NCBI GenBank assembly: GCA_026545765.1
Contig: CM048839.1
Span: 85,450,414-85,514,413, forward strand
Direction of reading: 5' to 3'
DNA from: Plantago major
Lineage: Eukaryota; Streptophyta; Magnoliopsida; Lamiales; Plantaginaceae
DNA length: 64,000 bases
Part shown: positions 30,521 through 42,988 of the stretch, one piece after another
Numbering within the stretch: position 1 is the first letter of the stretch
Layout of the letters: every line of letters starts with the position of its first letter
Notes under the pieces: generated by a model
Databases searched by the model: none
What the model saw: only the letters and a program-made list of their open reading frames with translations
Told to the model about the DNA's origin: nothing
Translations under genes and position numbers: made by a program

Positions 30521-32961
30521 ATGTCTCTGAGTGATGCACCCATTCTCAAACCAGAGAACTACAAGAAATGGAAAAATAACATGATGCTCCACCTTGAAGC
30601 CATAAGTGACGAAATGATCGAAGTGATAAAGAATGGCCCAATAGTCATTAAACAACTTCAACAAGTCATGGAGGTTTCTAATGGTAGAGACAGAGATCAA
30701 AGCGAAGGATCTTCACAAACTGATGCGTCAACAAGTGGGAGATCTACTAGTCAAGTTATTTACGAACCAAAGCCCAGAGAACTCTGGACATCGGAAGATG
30801 CCAAGAGAAATCGTCTGGATGGTCAAGCTCGTAATATCATCATCAGATCGACACCTGAGCACATCTGATTGTAAAGCGTAGGGGTGCTAAAGCAGCGAAA
30901 GTTACACAGCAATGATTGAAGAAATGCATGCGGGCGAAAACCAAAGAAAACAAGTTCGAAGTTCTCAAGTTGAAATTTCAAAATTTCAAACAAGGACCCA
31001 CTGAAACTCTGGAAGAACTTGATTTCAGATTTACCACTCTCATGAGTGATAGGCAGCACTTGGGGAAAGCAACAGATACTCCCAGTCAGAAAAGATTAAC
31101 CAAGGAATGCCAAATATCACTCCAGTGGAACTCTTCTCACATCTTGCTACGGTTGATTATGAGACAACACAAAGAGAACAAACAACTGAAAAGTTGCAGA
31201 ATATTGCTCTAGTTGCTCAAGGAACTTCAAAAGAAGAAAAGCAAGGAAGAGGCGAGGATGCTCTTCTTTGCAAAGCAAATGAGCAAATATGTCAGTCGAG
31301 AAATTGAGAGAAGAAAAGCCAAAGAGAAGCTGAAAAAGCATCTAGGCTCAAACTATCACCAGTACAAAAATATGCAAAGCTCGCTGAACAAGCCAGCTCA
31401 GAAAGCATCATGTACTGAGGAAGTAGAAATTGGAAAGGATATCTGTTTCTATTGTCAGAAACCTGGTCACTTCAAGAAGGATTGTCCTGCCTTCAACAAA
31501 CTAAGGACAGGTGACAAGAAAGATAGAAGAATCTTCAGAAGAAGCCAGAAAGCTTTATTAACTGAAGAAAGAAAGAAAATCCAAACTCAACTGGATGCTC
31601 TAGACGTTGAGACAGATTCTGAAGATGACAATTCAGATGACTTAACCTTACCATCACCAGAATTATGTGGAGTTACTCATGATATAATCGACTTCGGCCT
31701 CAAGAAGAATGAAATGTGTGGAGTTGCTGAAATTGATGGTCCAGACATCTCTAACATAGAAATCTGTCTTATGGCTGATGAGGTAACACATACTTCTTGT
31801 TATACTTATGAAAGTGATGAAGAAGAAATAAAAGATGTAGAAAATCTCAGGAAAGAACTTGAAATCTATGAAAGAGAATTTCAAATGATCCGAGCTAGAG
31901 CCGAAAATCTTGAAGAAGAAAAGAATTCTCTTGCAAAGGAAAATTCTCAATTAGTTAAGATATCTGAGAAAAAGGATGCTGAAAATGCATTTCTCAAAGC
32001 TCAGATATCTGAGACTGAAAAGTCACATAAAGAAGCAATGGCTGAATTACGAAAGAAATATTAAGATCTTCTTTCTGAGAACAAGGAACTCGAAAAGAAA
32101 GAATTATCTTTTCAATCTTATGCCAAAGCTAGTGACACTCTTACTGAAGTACAATCTTACTTAAGAGATCCTTATGAAAAGAAAGGACTTGAATTTGAAT
32201 ACAGAAGATTGTTCTATCACTCAATAAGAGTGAGGAAAGAAGAACATTGTAAGTACTCGAGAAGATGGTTCCATGCAATCTATAGTATCGGTCGGAAGGC
32301 GAAGATTGTTGACAAAGGAAAGCGATTCGACTAAACCTTTGTGGGAAAAACAAGTCAAAAACAAAACTGTTGGGCACGTCTCTGAAAAGAAACACAACAC
32401 TGAAAAGTGTAAACACCCACAGTGCTATGTCTCTCAAAAGGGTAGAATTGCAGGAGCTGGCAAATTCTCCCATGTCACTTTTTCTGAAAAGAAATTGGCA
32501 AACCAGAGACTAGCAAAGCTGCTGAGAAAAGATCTCAGATAGCTTCAAGTGCTCGAAACGGTATTGGCTATAAAGGCATCGGGAAACAACTTGCTCATGA
32601 ATACAAACAGGAGCAAGAACGATGGCTAAAGGCTAGAATTACTCAAAGCAATTATCAGAAGTGGAAGTTGAATCAAGCCACTGAAAATCTGAATGCTAGG
32701 ACTAGAAGAAATCTGGCAAGGAAAGCTAAGTTTGCTGAAAAGCAAACTCAGAAACCTGACAGGTATCTGAAAGCACCAAATGGAGCACCTAGGAACACAC
32801 CAAGGAAGAAAATAATTCTTAATAATGATAATCATTCAATTAGAATTCCTCCTTATGTTCCTATCAGACAAAAGAATGTTCCAAGGAAATTCATTCAAAA
32901 ATGGATTCTTACTGGAAGATTGTTTAGTCATGATGGTTCCAACTGTAAATTGAGAACCTAA
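30521..32961 (+). pseudogene. element B gag with CCHC knuckle and coiled-coil tail
   Basis: Start chosen at ATG 30521 (MSLSDAPILKPENYKKWKNN), the same start as in element C. The capsid-like part is broken by a TGA at 30868, a frameshift and a small deletion near 31060-31110 relative to C. 31213-32064 is open and holds CFYCQKPGHFKKDC (CX2CX4HX4C RNA-binding knuckle), an acidic stretch, and a heptad-like coiled coil (about 31840-32060). The tail beyond 32064 is decayed to a final segment ending at TAA 32959-32961. Gag would package the RNA; the long coiled-coil extension is a Sirevirus-like feature. Confidence 0.85.
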
Positions 32962-35900
32962 TCTCTAGTTTCCTGTTGTGTGCAGAATGCTTCCTGGACT
33001 AAAGCACAATGGCTATTTGATAGTGGATGCGAAAAGCACATGACAGGAGACAAAGCAAATCTGGTCGATTACAAAGCTTGCAACACAGGACCAGATATCA
33101 GATTTGCTGGAGGAGATTTAAATCCCTCTCTGGGATTTGGCAACGTCAAATTGGGAACATTAACAATCACTGACGTATTACATGTTAAGGATTTGAAATA
33201 TAATCTATTTAGCATGAGCCAGTTTGCAGACAAAGGTTTTACTGTAAAATTCAAAGCAAAATACTACAAACTAATAGACAATGAGTCAAAGCAGACAGTC
33301 TTGGTTGCTCGGCGGAAAGGCAGTCTTTATGTTGCCGATTGGGCATCTACCACAACTGAAGAATGTCTCATGGTGAGTCAATCTGGTCACACAGAAGAGC
33401 ACTGGTTATGGCACAAAAGAATGAGTCACTTGAACTTCAAAACTCTGAACAAACTTGCCAAGAAAGAGTTAGTGGTTGGCCTTCCCAAAACATCTTTCAG
33501 AAAGAATGGTATCTGTTCTGCCTGTCAGATGGGGAAACAATCTAAGATCTCTTGCAAGTCCAAAATCAGACACTCTAGTGTTAGACCACTGCAACTATTA
33601 CACATGGATCTTTTTCAATCATCTGTAACTAGTTATGCAGGAAAGAAGTATGGTCTGGTTGTTGTAGATGACTTCTCAAGATTCACTTGGGTTGTCTTTC
33701 TGAAACACAAATCTGATGCCAGGGTGGCGATACCAAACTTGCTGAAAAAGCTTGAAGTCATGAAAAATGACAAGGTATCTGCAATCAGAACAGACCATGG
33801 TACTGAGTTTGTCAACCAGTACATAAAGGAGTTTTGTACCTGCAAAGGTATACAACACCAACTTTCCTCTGTAAGAACACCTCAACAAAATGGTGTTGCA
33901 TAAAGGAAAAACAGAATCCTTAAAGAAGCTGCAAGGACGATGCTAGCTGACACTGAAATAAGTGAAGTTTATTGGGTTGAAGCTGTAAACACAGCCTGCT
34001 ACACTCAGAACAGATGTTTGATAAACAAACACCATGACAAGACCCCTTATGAAATCTTGGTTGGTAGACCCCCTAATATCAAACATTTGAGAGTATTTGG
34101 TTGTAGATGTTTTGTTCTAAACAATGGAAAAGATTATCTGAGAACATTTCAACCAAAGGCAGATGAATGTGTATTTCTTGGTTATTCCACGAATAGCAAA
34201 GCCTACAGAATTTACAACAAAAGAACAAAGAAAATTGAAGAATCAGTTCATGTTGTATTCTATGAAGGAAGTAAGAAAACACCTCCTAATGATGAACTCT
34301 CAGAAAGGTTCAAAGAACTAATGTTGAGGGATTCTGAAGAAGAATCCTCAGAAAGGAGAAACATCATTATGGAAAGTGAGGATGACTCGGCGAGAAAAGC
34401 TTGATATGCCTAGTAACAACGGATGACTCACAAACATGATGAAGAATTTCCTATGAAACTTCCGAAATGGAAATCAAGATATTCATCATGAAGCTATCTC
34501 GAAATAATCTCTCCGAAAGACATGTTCGGATAGCTCAAACATCGAACAAGTGTCGGACATTAATTGCCCTCGAGGAGCAAAATGTCTTGAATCTTGAAAA
34601 AGTATCAAATCAAAATCCGGATTCACATTCAAATCATTTGGATATTGATCCTACTAGCACTAAACCTATGATGAGATGGATCAAGGATCATCCTGCAAAG
34701 ATGTGATTGGACCAATTAATCAAGGTGTTAGGACTAGGAGAGCAATAGATGAAAATGCTAATTCTCTCTTTGGATGTTTCATCTCAAATATTGAACCTAA
34801 AAATATAGAAGAAGCATTAGGAGACCAAGACTGGATCTCTGCAATGCAAGAAGAGTTGGATCAATTTGAGAGAAACAAAGTCTGGAAACTAGTTCCATTT
34901 GTGGAAGGAATATCTGTGATTGGAACTAAATGGGTTTTCAAAAACAAAATGAATGAATCTGGTGAAATAACCAGAAACAAAGAAAGATTGGTTGCGAGGA
35001 TTTACCGGTGAAGGCTTAGATTTTGATGAGTCATATGCACCGTTGCAGTTGGATGCAATAAGACTCTTTCTAGCCTTTGCAGCTCATAAAGATTTTAAAG
35101 TTTATCAGATGGATGTCAAAAGTGCATTCTTGAATGGTGAACTTGCAGAAGAAGTTTATGTTGAGCAACCACCTGGCCTTGAAGTTTCCTCAGAAAGTAG
35201 AATGGTCTATAAACTACAGAAAGCTCTGTATGGACTGAAACAGGCTCCAAGAGCATGGTATGACACTTTGGCCAAATACCTTATGGAAAGTGGTTTCAAG
35301 AAAGGTGAAGTTGATAAAACTTTATTTACCTTAAATCATGATGGGAAACTACTCTTAGTTCAAGTATATTTTGATGACATCATATTTGGATCTAAGGACA
35401 AGCAACATTGTAATGACTTTGCAAATCTCATGAAAAGTAAGTTTGAGATGAGCATGATGGGAGAAATGAATTATTTTCTAGGATTGCAAGTCAAGCAACT
35501 CAATGATGGAATATTCATTAGTTAAACAAAGTATGCAAAAGATATCCTCACAAAATTCAATCTTAAGTCTTCTGAAAAGAATGCTAAGATACCTATGAGC
35601 ATTGGAACCAAAATGACCTATACTGAATCAGATAAGAGTGTTGGAGAACATAAGTATAGGAAATTGATAGGTTCACTACTTTACCTCACTGCAAGTAGAC
35701 CTAATATTCAATACGCCGTTGGAGTGTGTGCTAGATTTCAGACAAATCCGATGCAAACACACTACAACATTGCTATGAAAATATTAAGGTATGTAAAAGG
35801 TACAGTAGATGTAGGATTGTGGTATCCTAAAGAAAGCGGATTGAGTTATTTGGTACTCGAGACGATTATCTTTGGATCATCTTGATAGGAAAAGCACCTC

Positions 35901-36316
35901 GTGAACTTGTGGGTTTACGGGTACTAGACTTATCTCGTGGTTTAGCAAGAAGCAAAACTCAATTGCAACTTCTACCACAGAGGCTGAATATATTGCTGCT
36001 GGTTGTTGTGCAACACAAATTTTGTGGATACAACAACAACTTAAAGACTATGGACTCGATGAAGAGAAAACTCCCATTTACTGTTTACAACACAAGTGCT
36101 ATTGCGATTACACAGAATCCTAAATTTCATGCCAGAACAAAGCATATTGATGTTAGACATCACTTCATCAGAGACCATGTTGAAAAAGGCAATATAGAGA
36201 TACTCAAGATTGCAACTGAAGACCAACTTGCAGATATCTTCACTAAGCCACTACAAGAAAGTAGATTCTTAGCCTTAAGACATAGTCTTGGACTAATGGA
36301 ACTACCAATGAACTGA
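32962..36316 (+). pseudogene. element B pol (protease, integrase, RT, RNase H)
   Basis: In frame with gag after the TAA. Protease: QWLFDSGCEKHMTG. GAG-pre-integrase: HWLWHKRMSHLNFKTL..CSACQMGKQ. Integrase core: LLHMDLFQSS and IRTDHGTEFVN (both Asp), then TPQQNGVA followed by TAA exactly where the catalytic Glu codon (GAA in this family) should be (33901-33903). After it come DKTPYEILVGRPPNIKHL and the C-terminus. [49 protein letters not shown] and active site [10 protein letters not shown] (YFDD instead of the usual YVDD). The RNase H is frameshifted around 35830-36030; the end is FHARTKHIDVRHHFIRDHVE..DIFTKPL. Not functional. Confidence 0.92.
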
Positions 36317-37070
36317 AAAAGTTCAGGAAGATGGAACGGGCATCCAGAGAAGAGAAAAGAGAAATCTGGAACGGGTATCCAGAAGTCAAAAAGGCTAAAG
36401 AGCAAAAGATGACTTAAGATCTACGAGACGGAACTCGGATATCTGAATCACTCTATAAGCAGAACACAAAGGAGAATAGTACAACTATCTGCAGTCAACT
36501 ACTCTCTTGAAATTCGCAATATTTCTATCTTGATGAAAAACTTGGAAAAATCCTAAGTATAAAACAGATTCAGATGCAAACATTGTTCTTGGTCATACAA
36601 AAACGTGATTCAGATAGCTAATAGCCAAAATTCATTAAATGGGCACAATTACACTTGTTGATTGTGATCATTGCTGAAGAAGCAATGGTGACCCTTGATG
36701 AAATTAAGCGTTTGATCTATACGGTGGAAATTAATTCACGATAAATAGTGGATCAAAAATTCACAAAGCCCACTTTGAATTTAATGTCAAGTAGCTTTTG
36801 CTCACGCTTGCAAATCACGAATCGTACACAAAATCAATTTGTATGTATTTGTCTGTTGAGATTCTATTGCTATATATATAGGATTTTGGCAAAAGAAATC
36901 ACTTTCGCCTAATCCAAAATTCCGACTTACACAAAAATATCAAAACCTTCTCTTGATTCTCTGCAAACCTTCTACAATCTCTGCAAATCAAGATTAAGTT
37001 TTTCTGCAAAAAATTACTGAAACAAATCTCTTTCAAACACCAATCCAAATTCCCTACACTATATAAAGAG
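36317..37070 (+). promoter_or_regulatory. pol-ORF3 spacer with TATA-like site
   Basis: 755 bp without an open frame. TATATATATA at 36871-36880 lies about 190 nt before the ORF3 start, in a block (GGATTTTGGCAAAAGAAATC) conserved in element C at 52075-52115. This suggests an internal promoter for the third ORF. A second TATATAAAG lies right before the ATG, probably too close to act as its TATA box. Confidence 0.45.
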
Positions 37071-38944
37071 ATGGCCCCAAAGAATTCTTCCACACATAAA
37101 TCTCAATCCTCCACTGGTACTGCTGAAAAGCAAGCACCAGAGTTGGTTATTGTTAACAACCGACTGGTAGGAGATTTTAATCCTGACCATTGGACTTCAA
37201 ATCACATAATGATTTGGGGTGGTGCCATGGTTGAGGAATACCTCACGGCTGCAATAGAGAACCAAGCCGATAGAAAGCTGATTCTTGACATGCTTGAAAA
37301 GGCACAAATCAAGGGTTTTCTATCTGCTCGCCCAAGTGGAATTTCATCACTCGATGTGTTGGAATTCTACAACAACTCCAGGATAATTTCCTGTGTTTCT
37401 GAAGGCACTGCAATAGTGTGTCAAAACCTCAGTCCAAGGAAAAGAAATCCTTCTGGACTTAACAACTTTCTGTAAGTTGTTTGAGTTTCAAAATCTTGGA
37501 AAGGATTTTGAAATAAACACCAAGGATAATGATCTCCTTGAAGGTGTTAAACAATTGTACAGTGACGTGTGTGATCTTGAAAAATCAGATACATCCACTG
37601 AGTTCAAGCTTGCTGACATCCGAACCAGACATCTGATGGTTCACTGGGATGTATTGGCTTGCATTCTTCACAGATGCTTTGATGGTCTACAAGGAGGTGC
37701 TGACCAGATAAGCCAAGAATGATGGATCATGATGTTCTTGGTGAATCAACAAGACAAAAGGCTGGAAAACCCTTTTAACTGGGGAAAGTACGCCTTCATG
37801 AAGTTTGTGAAGAAGATTCAAGGCTTCGAGCCTAAGATCGCCAAAGGACTAGCTGAGCCAAAGGCCACGATGAAGCTTTGGTCGAAGATATGCTACTTCT
37901 TTGGAGAAGTTTGGCATTGAGCTCGAGAGGCAATTTGAAATAGCCAACAGTAACCTACTCTACAAATATGAGTATACAAACTTGATGAAAAAGGTTACTG
38001 GGTCTCAGAAAGGTTCTAAGAAGCGAAAGTTTGAAAAGGTATCTGAAGAAAAGGTTACGACCAAGAAGCCCAGAACTTCAAGAAAGAAGTCTGCTGGAAA
38101 ATCAGAAGACACACCTATTGAGGTTGTCGATTCTCAGATATCTGCAGGCCTTGCCGAGGAACTGATAAAGGCAGATCAACTCATCAATGCTGCAAAAGAG
38201 TCATCAACTACTGAACAAGTAGACTATGCAAGAGAAAGTGCGTTCAGAAATGTTGCGACTAATGCAGAATGCCTTGCTGATGAACTTATTAATGCTGCCA
38301 AAACAGGTGAAAAGCACCAAGCCCCATCTGCTAAAATCACAGGAGTAATGGACCAATCAGTTCCCAATGCTGATGAGAGCTCTGACGATGAAGATGATGA
38401 ACTAGTCATCTCTCAAGTCCTAGAAAGAACAAAGAGGGCTAAGGTTCTTTCAGAATAAAGAATCGTGATAAGGTTTCTGAAGAAGAACCTACACCTCAGT
38501 TTGCTGAACAAGCACCTATAGCAAAGGTTGTTGGTGCAAACACATCATCAGGGAACGTTTCTTACGCACAACTTCAAGAAGCCCTGATGAGTGGTAATTT
38601 AGTCTTTGGCGGAATCTTGATGAAAATGCCACATCTAAAAATCTGGAAGAACACTCTACTGACCGATCTTCCGCTTCCAGACAACCACAACAACCACAAA
38701 CACAACAACCACAACAGCCTCTAGTGGTTGATGAAATGGTAAATGAACTCCATTTCGAATTACCAGCATTACAACACGCTGAAGAAAATCCTGCAAAAGA
38801 GCAGGTTCCCCAACTCGACAAGAGGGATCAAACTGAGACATCCACTCAGTATGATCAACCAGGGGAGGCAACTGAGTTGCACACTCAGGAAAGGTGTGAA
38901 GTACCTAAAACTTCAAACAAAGAAGCTGTACTGACAATGCTCAG
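37071..38944 (+). pseudogene. element B third ORF, exon 1
   Basis: ATG at 37071 (MAPKNSSTHKSQSS) opens a globular-looking domain (PELVIVNNRLVGDFNPDHWT, SLDVLEFYNNSRIISCVSEG, LMVHWDVLACILHRCFDGL, NPFNWGKYAFMKFVKKIQGF). A basic stretch (KKRKFEKVSEEKVTTKKPRT, nuclear-signal-like), acidic segments and glutamine-rich sequence follow, up to the donor CAG|GTAGCT (38945). Frameshifts near 37420, 37900 and 38450 and a TGA at 37720 break it. No signal peptide or membrane segment is visible, so an envelope role is not supported. Function unknown. Confidence 0.7.
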
Positions 38945-39828
38945 GTAGCTGAATGGTTTAACTCCTACGTTGTGAAAAATTTTATGCTTGTATATCATGT
39001 TACTTATATAAAAATTCTTTGTTACAGGCTGAGTTAGAAACACAGAAACAAGAGGAAGCTGGAAAGCTTGCCTCAAAAATTGAGAAGGAGGTTACCCCAA
39101 CCTTGCCTCTTAAGAAATCTGAGCCTGTACCACAGGTGATAATTGATTCTTAAGATAACACTTTTCAGTCATTTGTCTATGTGCTTAATCATTTAAAGGA
39201 AATGTTTCTAACAGGCTCCAACTGAGAAAGAGGAAGATAAGGCAGAAATGCCAGAGACGAACCCAGAGACCGACAAGGTTTCTGAAGAACACATCATTGA
39301 GCCTTCTAGCATGAAGGTACATGAAAAATCAGTGATAAGTATTCTTCATCATGGGTTATCTTAAACTTCTTCTAAAATATTCAATACTTTCTACTTACAG
39401 GCTCATTCGAGTAGAAATGCAAAGGAAAAAGTTAGACATCCCAGCATCAATGGAAATTGATGAAGCTCCCAAGGCAACATCACATGAAAGAATACCAGAA
39501 ACTGAGAAAGTTTCTGAGAAAAATGACTCCGAACTTCCTATTGAGGAAGTCCAAAACTCAGAACTCATTAAAGCATTTTTGCACAAATTCTTTCAAATAA
39601 TTTCCTAAGTATTGTATTAATCTTAATTCTCAGGTTCAAGAAAGAAAGGTTGATGAGGACCAGACTTCCAAGTCTCCACCTCACAACAATATATCTGAGA
39701 CACCAATTGTCTCAGTAGCACAAGTCTCTGAGCCTGAAGTACTTACTCCGGTAACTCAGAAACTAAACTACACTTCTACTCAGATATCTACAAAAGTTTT
39801 GAAGCTCACTCAAAACACTTTCTTTCAG
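38945..39828 (+). other. element B ORF3 exon/intron array (five introns)
   Basis: Introns at 38945-39027, 39136-39214, 39317-39400, about 39546-39633 and 39751-39828 (78-88 bp), all GT..AG with T-rich 3' ends (TTGTTACAG, TTTCTAACAG, CTACTTACAG, TAATTCTCAG, TTTCTTTCAG). Exons between them are 108, 102, ~145 and 117 nt. The fourth donor is decayed (GAG|GAAGT instead of GAG|GTAAT in element C), and the fourth exon has lost the frame. Confidence 0.75.
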
Positions 39829-42598
39829 GCTTAAACGAGTGCAAAGCAGGCTCCCAATGATGAGAAAAGGGACCTACTTCCCTTCTTCAAAGCTCAAACC
39901 CTGCCAAGCATATTCAATGCTTCAAGAAATGGCAAAGGTTAAGGTGCTCTGATCTCTCTGAAATATTGAGAATCACAGATCAACCAACCAGACGAGCACG
40001 AGCTCTTGACTTGGAGACGTATATTCATGCAATGTTCCCTACCAAACAGTACACAGTTACGACTCTATTGCATAACGATTTCTCTAGAGAAGTGGCGCAC
40101 AGTTTGATACAAGCCTTTGAACAGGCAGATGGTCAGACAAGATTACAGATGGCATTCAAGCGATTACGCTGCACTCGCAATTTATACCTTCGAACAAGAA
40201 GAGGTTAATGGGCGAAGATCACTATTCTGAAGTGATCAATCTTGTATCGAAGATGATGAGGAGGAAGAGATAAACGAAACGACTTGATGAACCTCCCACG
40301 ACCATCACCAAAAGGATGACATGCATAAAAAGGATGATGATGATGCCCTGCACTGTGGACCGGAGGAATTTCACAAAGAAATCATGCCTCAACGCTGAAA
40401 AGCAACCGAGAGGAAAGCACGAAATCTCGTCTCCATCTCCTCAAAAGTCAACTCATCCATCTTCCCAACAAAAAGTTATTCTTGAACAAGTAGTTGAGGA
40501 TTACGAGAAATCGCCGTAAATTGTTGAATACTCAATCCAGAACTGCTCAACTCAGACAACTGTTGGAAGAAGAACAATAGCTCCATCTTCAACTGGAAGA
40601 CCAGATAGCTAAATCCAGAGACAAGCTTGACCAACTACAAGATCAATATCTGCAAGAGATGATTGCTTACTCTGAGGTTAAAGAGCTACAGGATGCTGTA
40701 AATGCCATCACCAAAGAACTTGATACTGAAGAAGTATCTGAAATTAAGCATGATGCTAAGGCTGCATCATCTTCAAAAGAAGTACCATCCTCCTCCCAAA
40801 AAGGGAAGAAACCAATCTCTGAGATGGTTGCTGGACTCGACACAATCGATGAGTATGTCCAAGAGGATGAAGATCACTGGGCTGATTACTCTGATGATGA
40901 AGAAGACAATACTTTGGCAGAGCACCGCAATGAACATCTAGCGGTTTCACACTTGAAAAGGAAACTAATTGCTCCTGAAACTTTCAGCAAACTACCAAAT
41001 GTCCACTCCCATGAATACATGAACAGATACCAAGTACTGGCTCATCTGAAAAAGGAGTTGTCTTCACAGAACAAGGAAGTAATTGCCTCCGTCCCCTCTG
41101 AAATGAAAAAGTTCACTGAGCACATCACTCAGAGAACAACTAGCATAGTCATTGCTCAGAAAGATCTGGGAATGATAAGGGACGATGATGTGTCTTTAGC
41201 TGAAAAAGCTTTCCAAGAGGCAAGTTACATCTTTGAAGCAGATGCCATCCTAGGCCCATTGGCGAGCTCAACGATAAGGACAATGGACTTATCAAGCAAA
41301 ATCAGAGCTCAAAGTCGAACTTGAAGTTGGTCACCGCCACAATTATTTACAAGGGCATTTTGACTCTCTCTGATTCTTTTTTGAGGTCAATTGACAATGA
41401 CTAAGGGGAAAGAGTGTACAAATCTGGACCTCAAAGTCGGGGAATGGGAAGAAGGAGAAGAAAACAAGAAGAAATCTGAGTCAAGTGCGGCTCGAGAGGA
41501 AGAAGAAACATGAAAACTTCCCATCCACCCCTCGTAATCAATGAACCCTCCTCAAGTACTTTGCAAATAGTAGCCGCTTCGAAAACCTCTTCAAGGAACT
41601 ACAATGATAACAAGGGCCATGGCACAGAAACCTCCAAGGAGTACCGAGGCTCCAAGGAGAAGACAAGTTAAAGGGATTAATGAATCTTCTGAAGAAAAAG
41701 AAGAAGGCCAAATCAAGTCCCTGGGCAATGAAGAAGGCTGTAACACTCTCACAAGATTTAATCTTGATGATGATGAGGAAACTGATAAAGATGAAGCTCC
41801 TCTTCACAGAAAAAGGAAAATTGAAAGCCTAACTGAGCCCATAGCTGCAAAGCCCCTAGCAGCTAAAACACCCTCTGGAAATACCAAGTCTATCCAGGGT
41901 GGTTCTTCAAGCAACAACCCCAAAGAGAATTCAAGACAGAGAAGGAACAGACTGAGAGCTGAGCAAAGACAAAGTCAACTTCCACTCAGGCAAAATAGAG
42001 TATGTGAAGAATGACAATGATTCCTCTGTCTAAAGGTGCATCAATCAGAAAAATGGCTATTAGATTCTGGAACTTAAGCATCTACTGGTAAATTCAAGAT
42101 TTCCAGAACCAATCCATAAACAACTTATGGCATGGAGAAAAGATAAGCCAACCTTGATCAACACCAATCACATTAAAGCCTGGTTGGATTTTGAAGTTGT
42201 CAAGAGAACTGAAGCCATGAGAAAGGACCTCTCTGATGAATGTCCATATGGAAAGCCAGATGATGTGCACAGAATTCTGAATATCACAGGAACAGGCACA
42301 AGAGCAAGACTCGCTGTGGAACCCTATGTTTCGTTCTATCTAACTGAAGATCAATACAAGGGTGACATCAGATATCTGAGGATTATCTACGAATACTTCA
42401 AGCTTTCAGATATCAGAATAGAGCATGCCTGGAAGTGGGGAAAGTATCTGTGGGTCAAACATTTTGTCAAGAAAAATCCTACCAAAACCTACAAAAGTGC
42501 GTGGATTTGCCAGAGACACTGAGATGCTCGTCAGAACACTTCTCTATGATTATTCTGATGACATCAAAAGGTTTGGAGATAGAAAATTTGCAGACTGA
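39829..42598 (+). pseudogene. element B third ORF, exon 6 to C-terminus
   Basis: It follows the last acceptor; the second codon is TAA where C has CAA. Decayed segments correspond to C residue by residue: ARALDLETYIHAMFPTKQY, a coiled coil with KELQDAVNAITKELDTEEVS (40659-41324, open), a basic/proline-rich part and APLHRKRKIES (41604-42014). The C-terminal domain is MAWRKDKPTLINTNHIKAWL, DECPYGKPDDVHRI and GKYLWVKHFVKKNP (42127-42522), with the tail DYSDDIKRFGDRKFAD ending at 42598. Function unknown. Many stops. Confidence 0.65.
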
Positions 42599-42973
42599 TC
42601 CATAGAACTACTGTTGAAGACTTGAAGAGTTGAAGACTTGAAGACTAGTCTATTAGGATGTTTACTTGGAGCTTGGCTACTCCTGTTTTCCTAATTTACT
42701 ATTTTTTTTTGTTGTATTTATGCTGACTGAGCTAAACTTGTTTTATGTATTGAAGTTATCTGTAATCTTTCTTTGTAACTTATCTGAAGAACTTACTCTC
42801 AGATAGTATTCTATAAAAGATAACTTGTCAGCAAAGATCACACCTTGTGATTTGGTTGATGTTTACTCTCTGCACTTAATTGAATGAATTGAAAAATCTT
42901 AAGAAATGATTAAGTGTTGGATTGTTCACTCATCCAGATTTGTAATAGGTAAGATAGTCATCGTTGACCGATC

Positions 42974-42986
42974 AAAAAGGGGGAAA
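42974..42986 (+). other. element B polypurine tract
   Basis: AAAAAGGGGGAAA, 2 nt before the 3' LTR; primer for plus-strand DNA synthesis. Confidence 0.85.
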
Positions 42987-42988
42987 TT

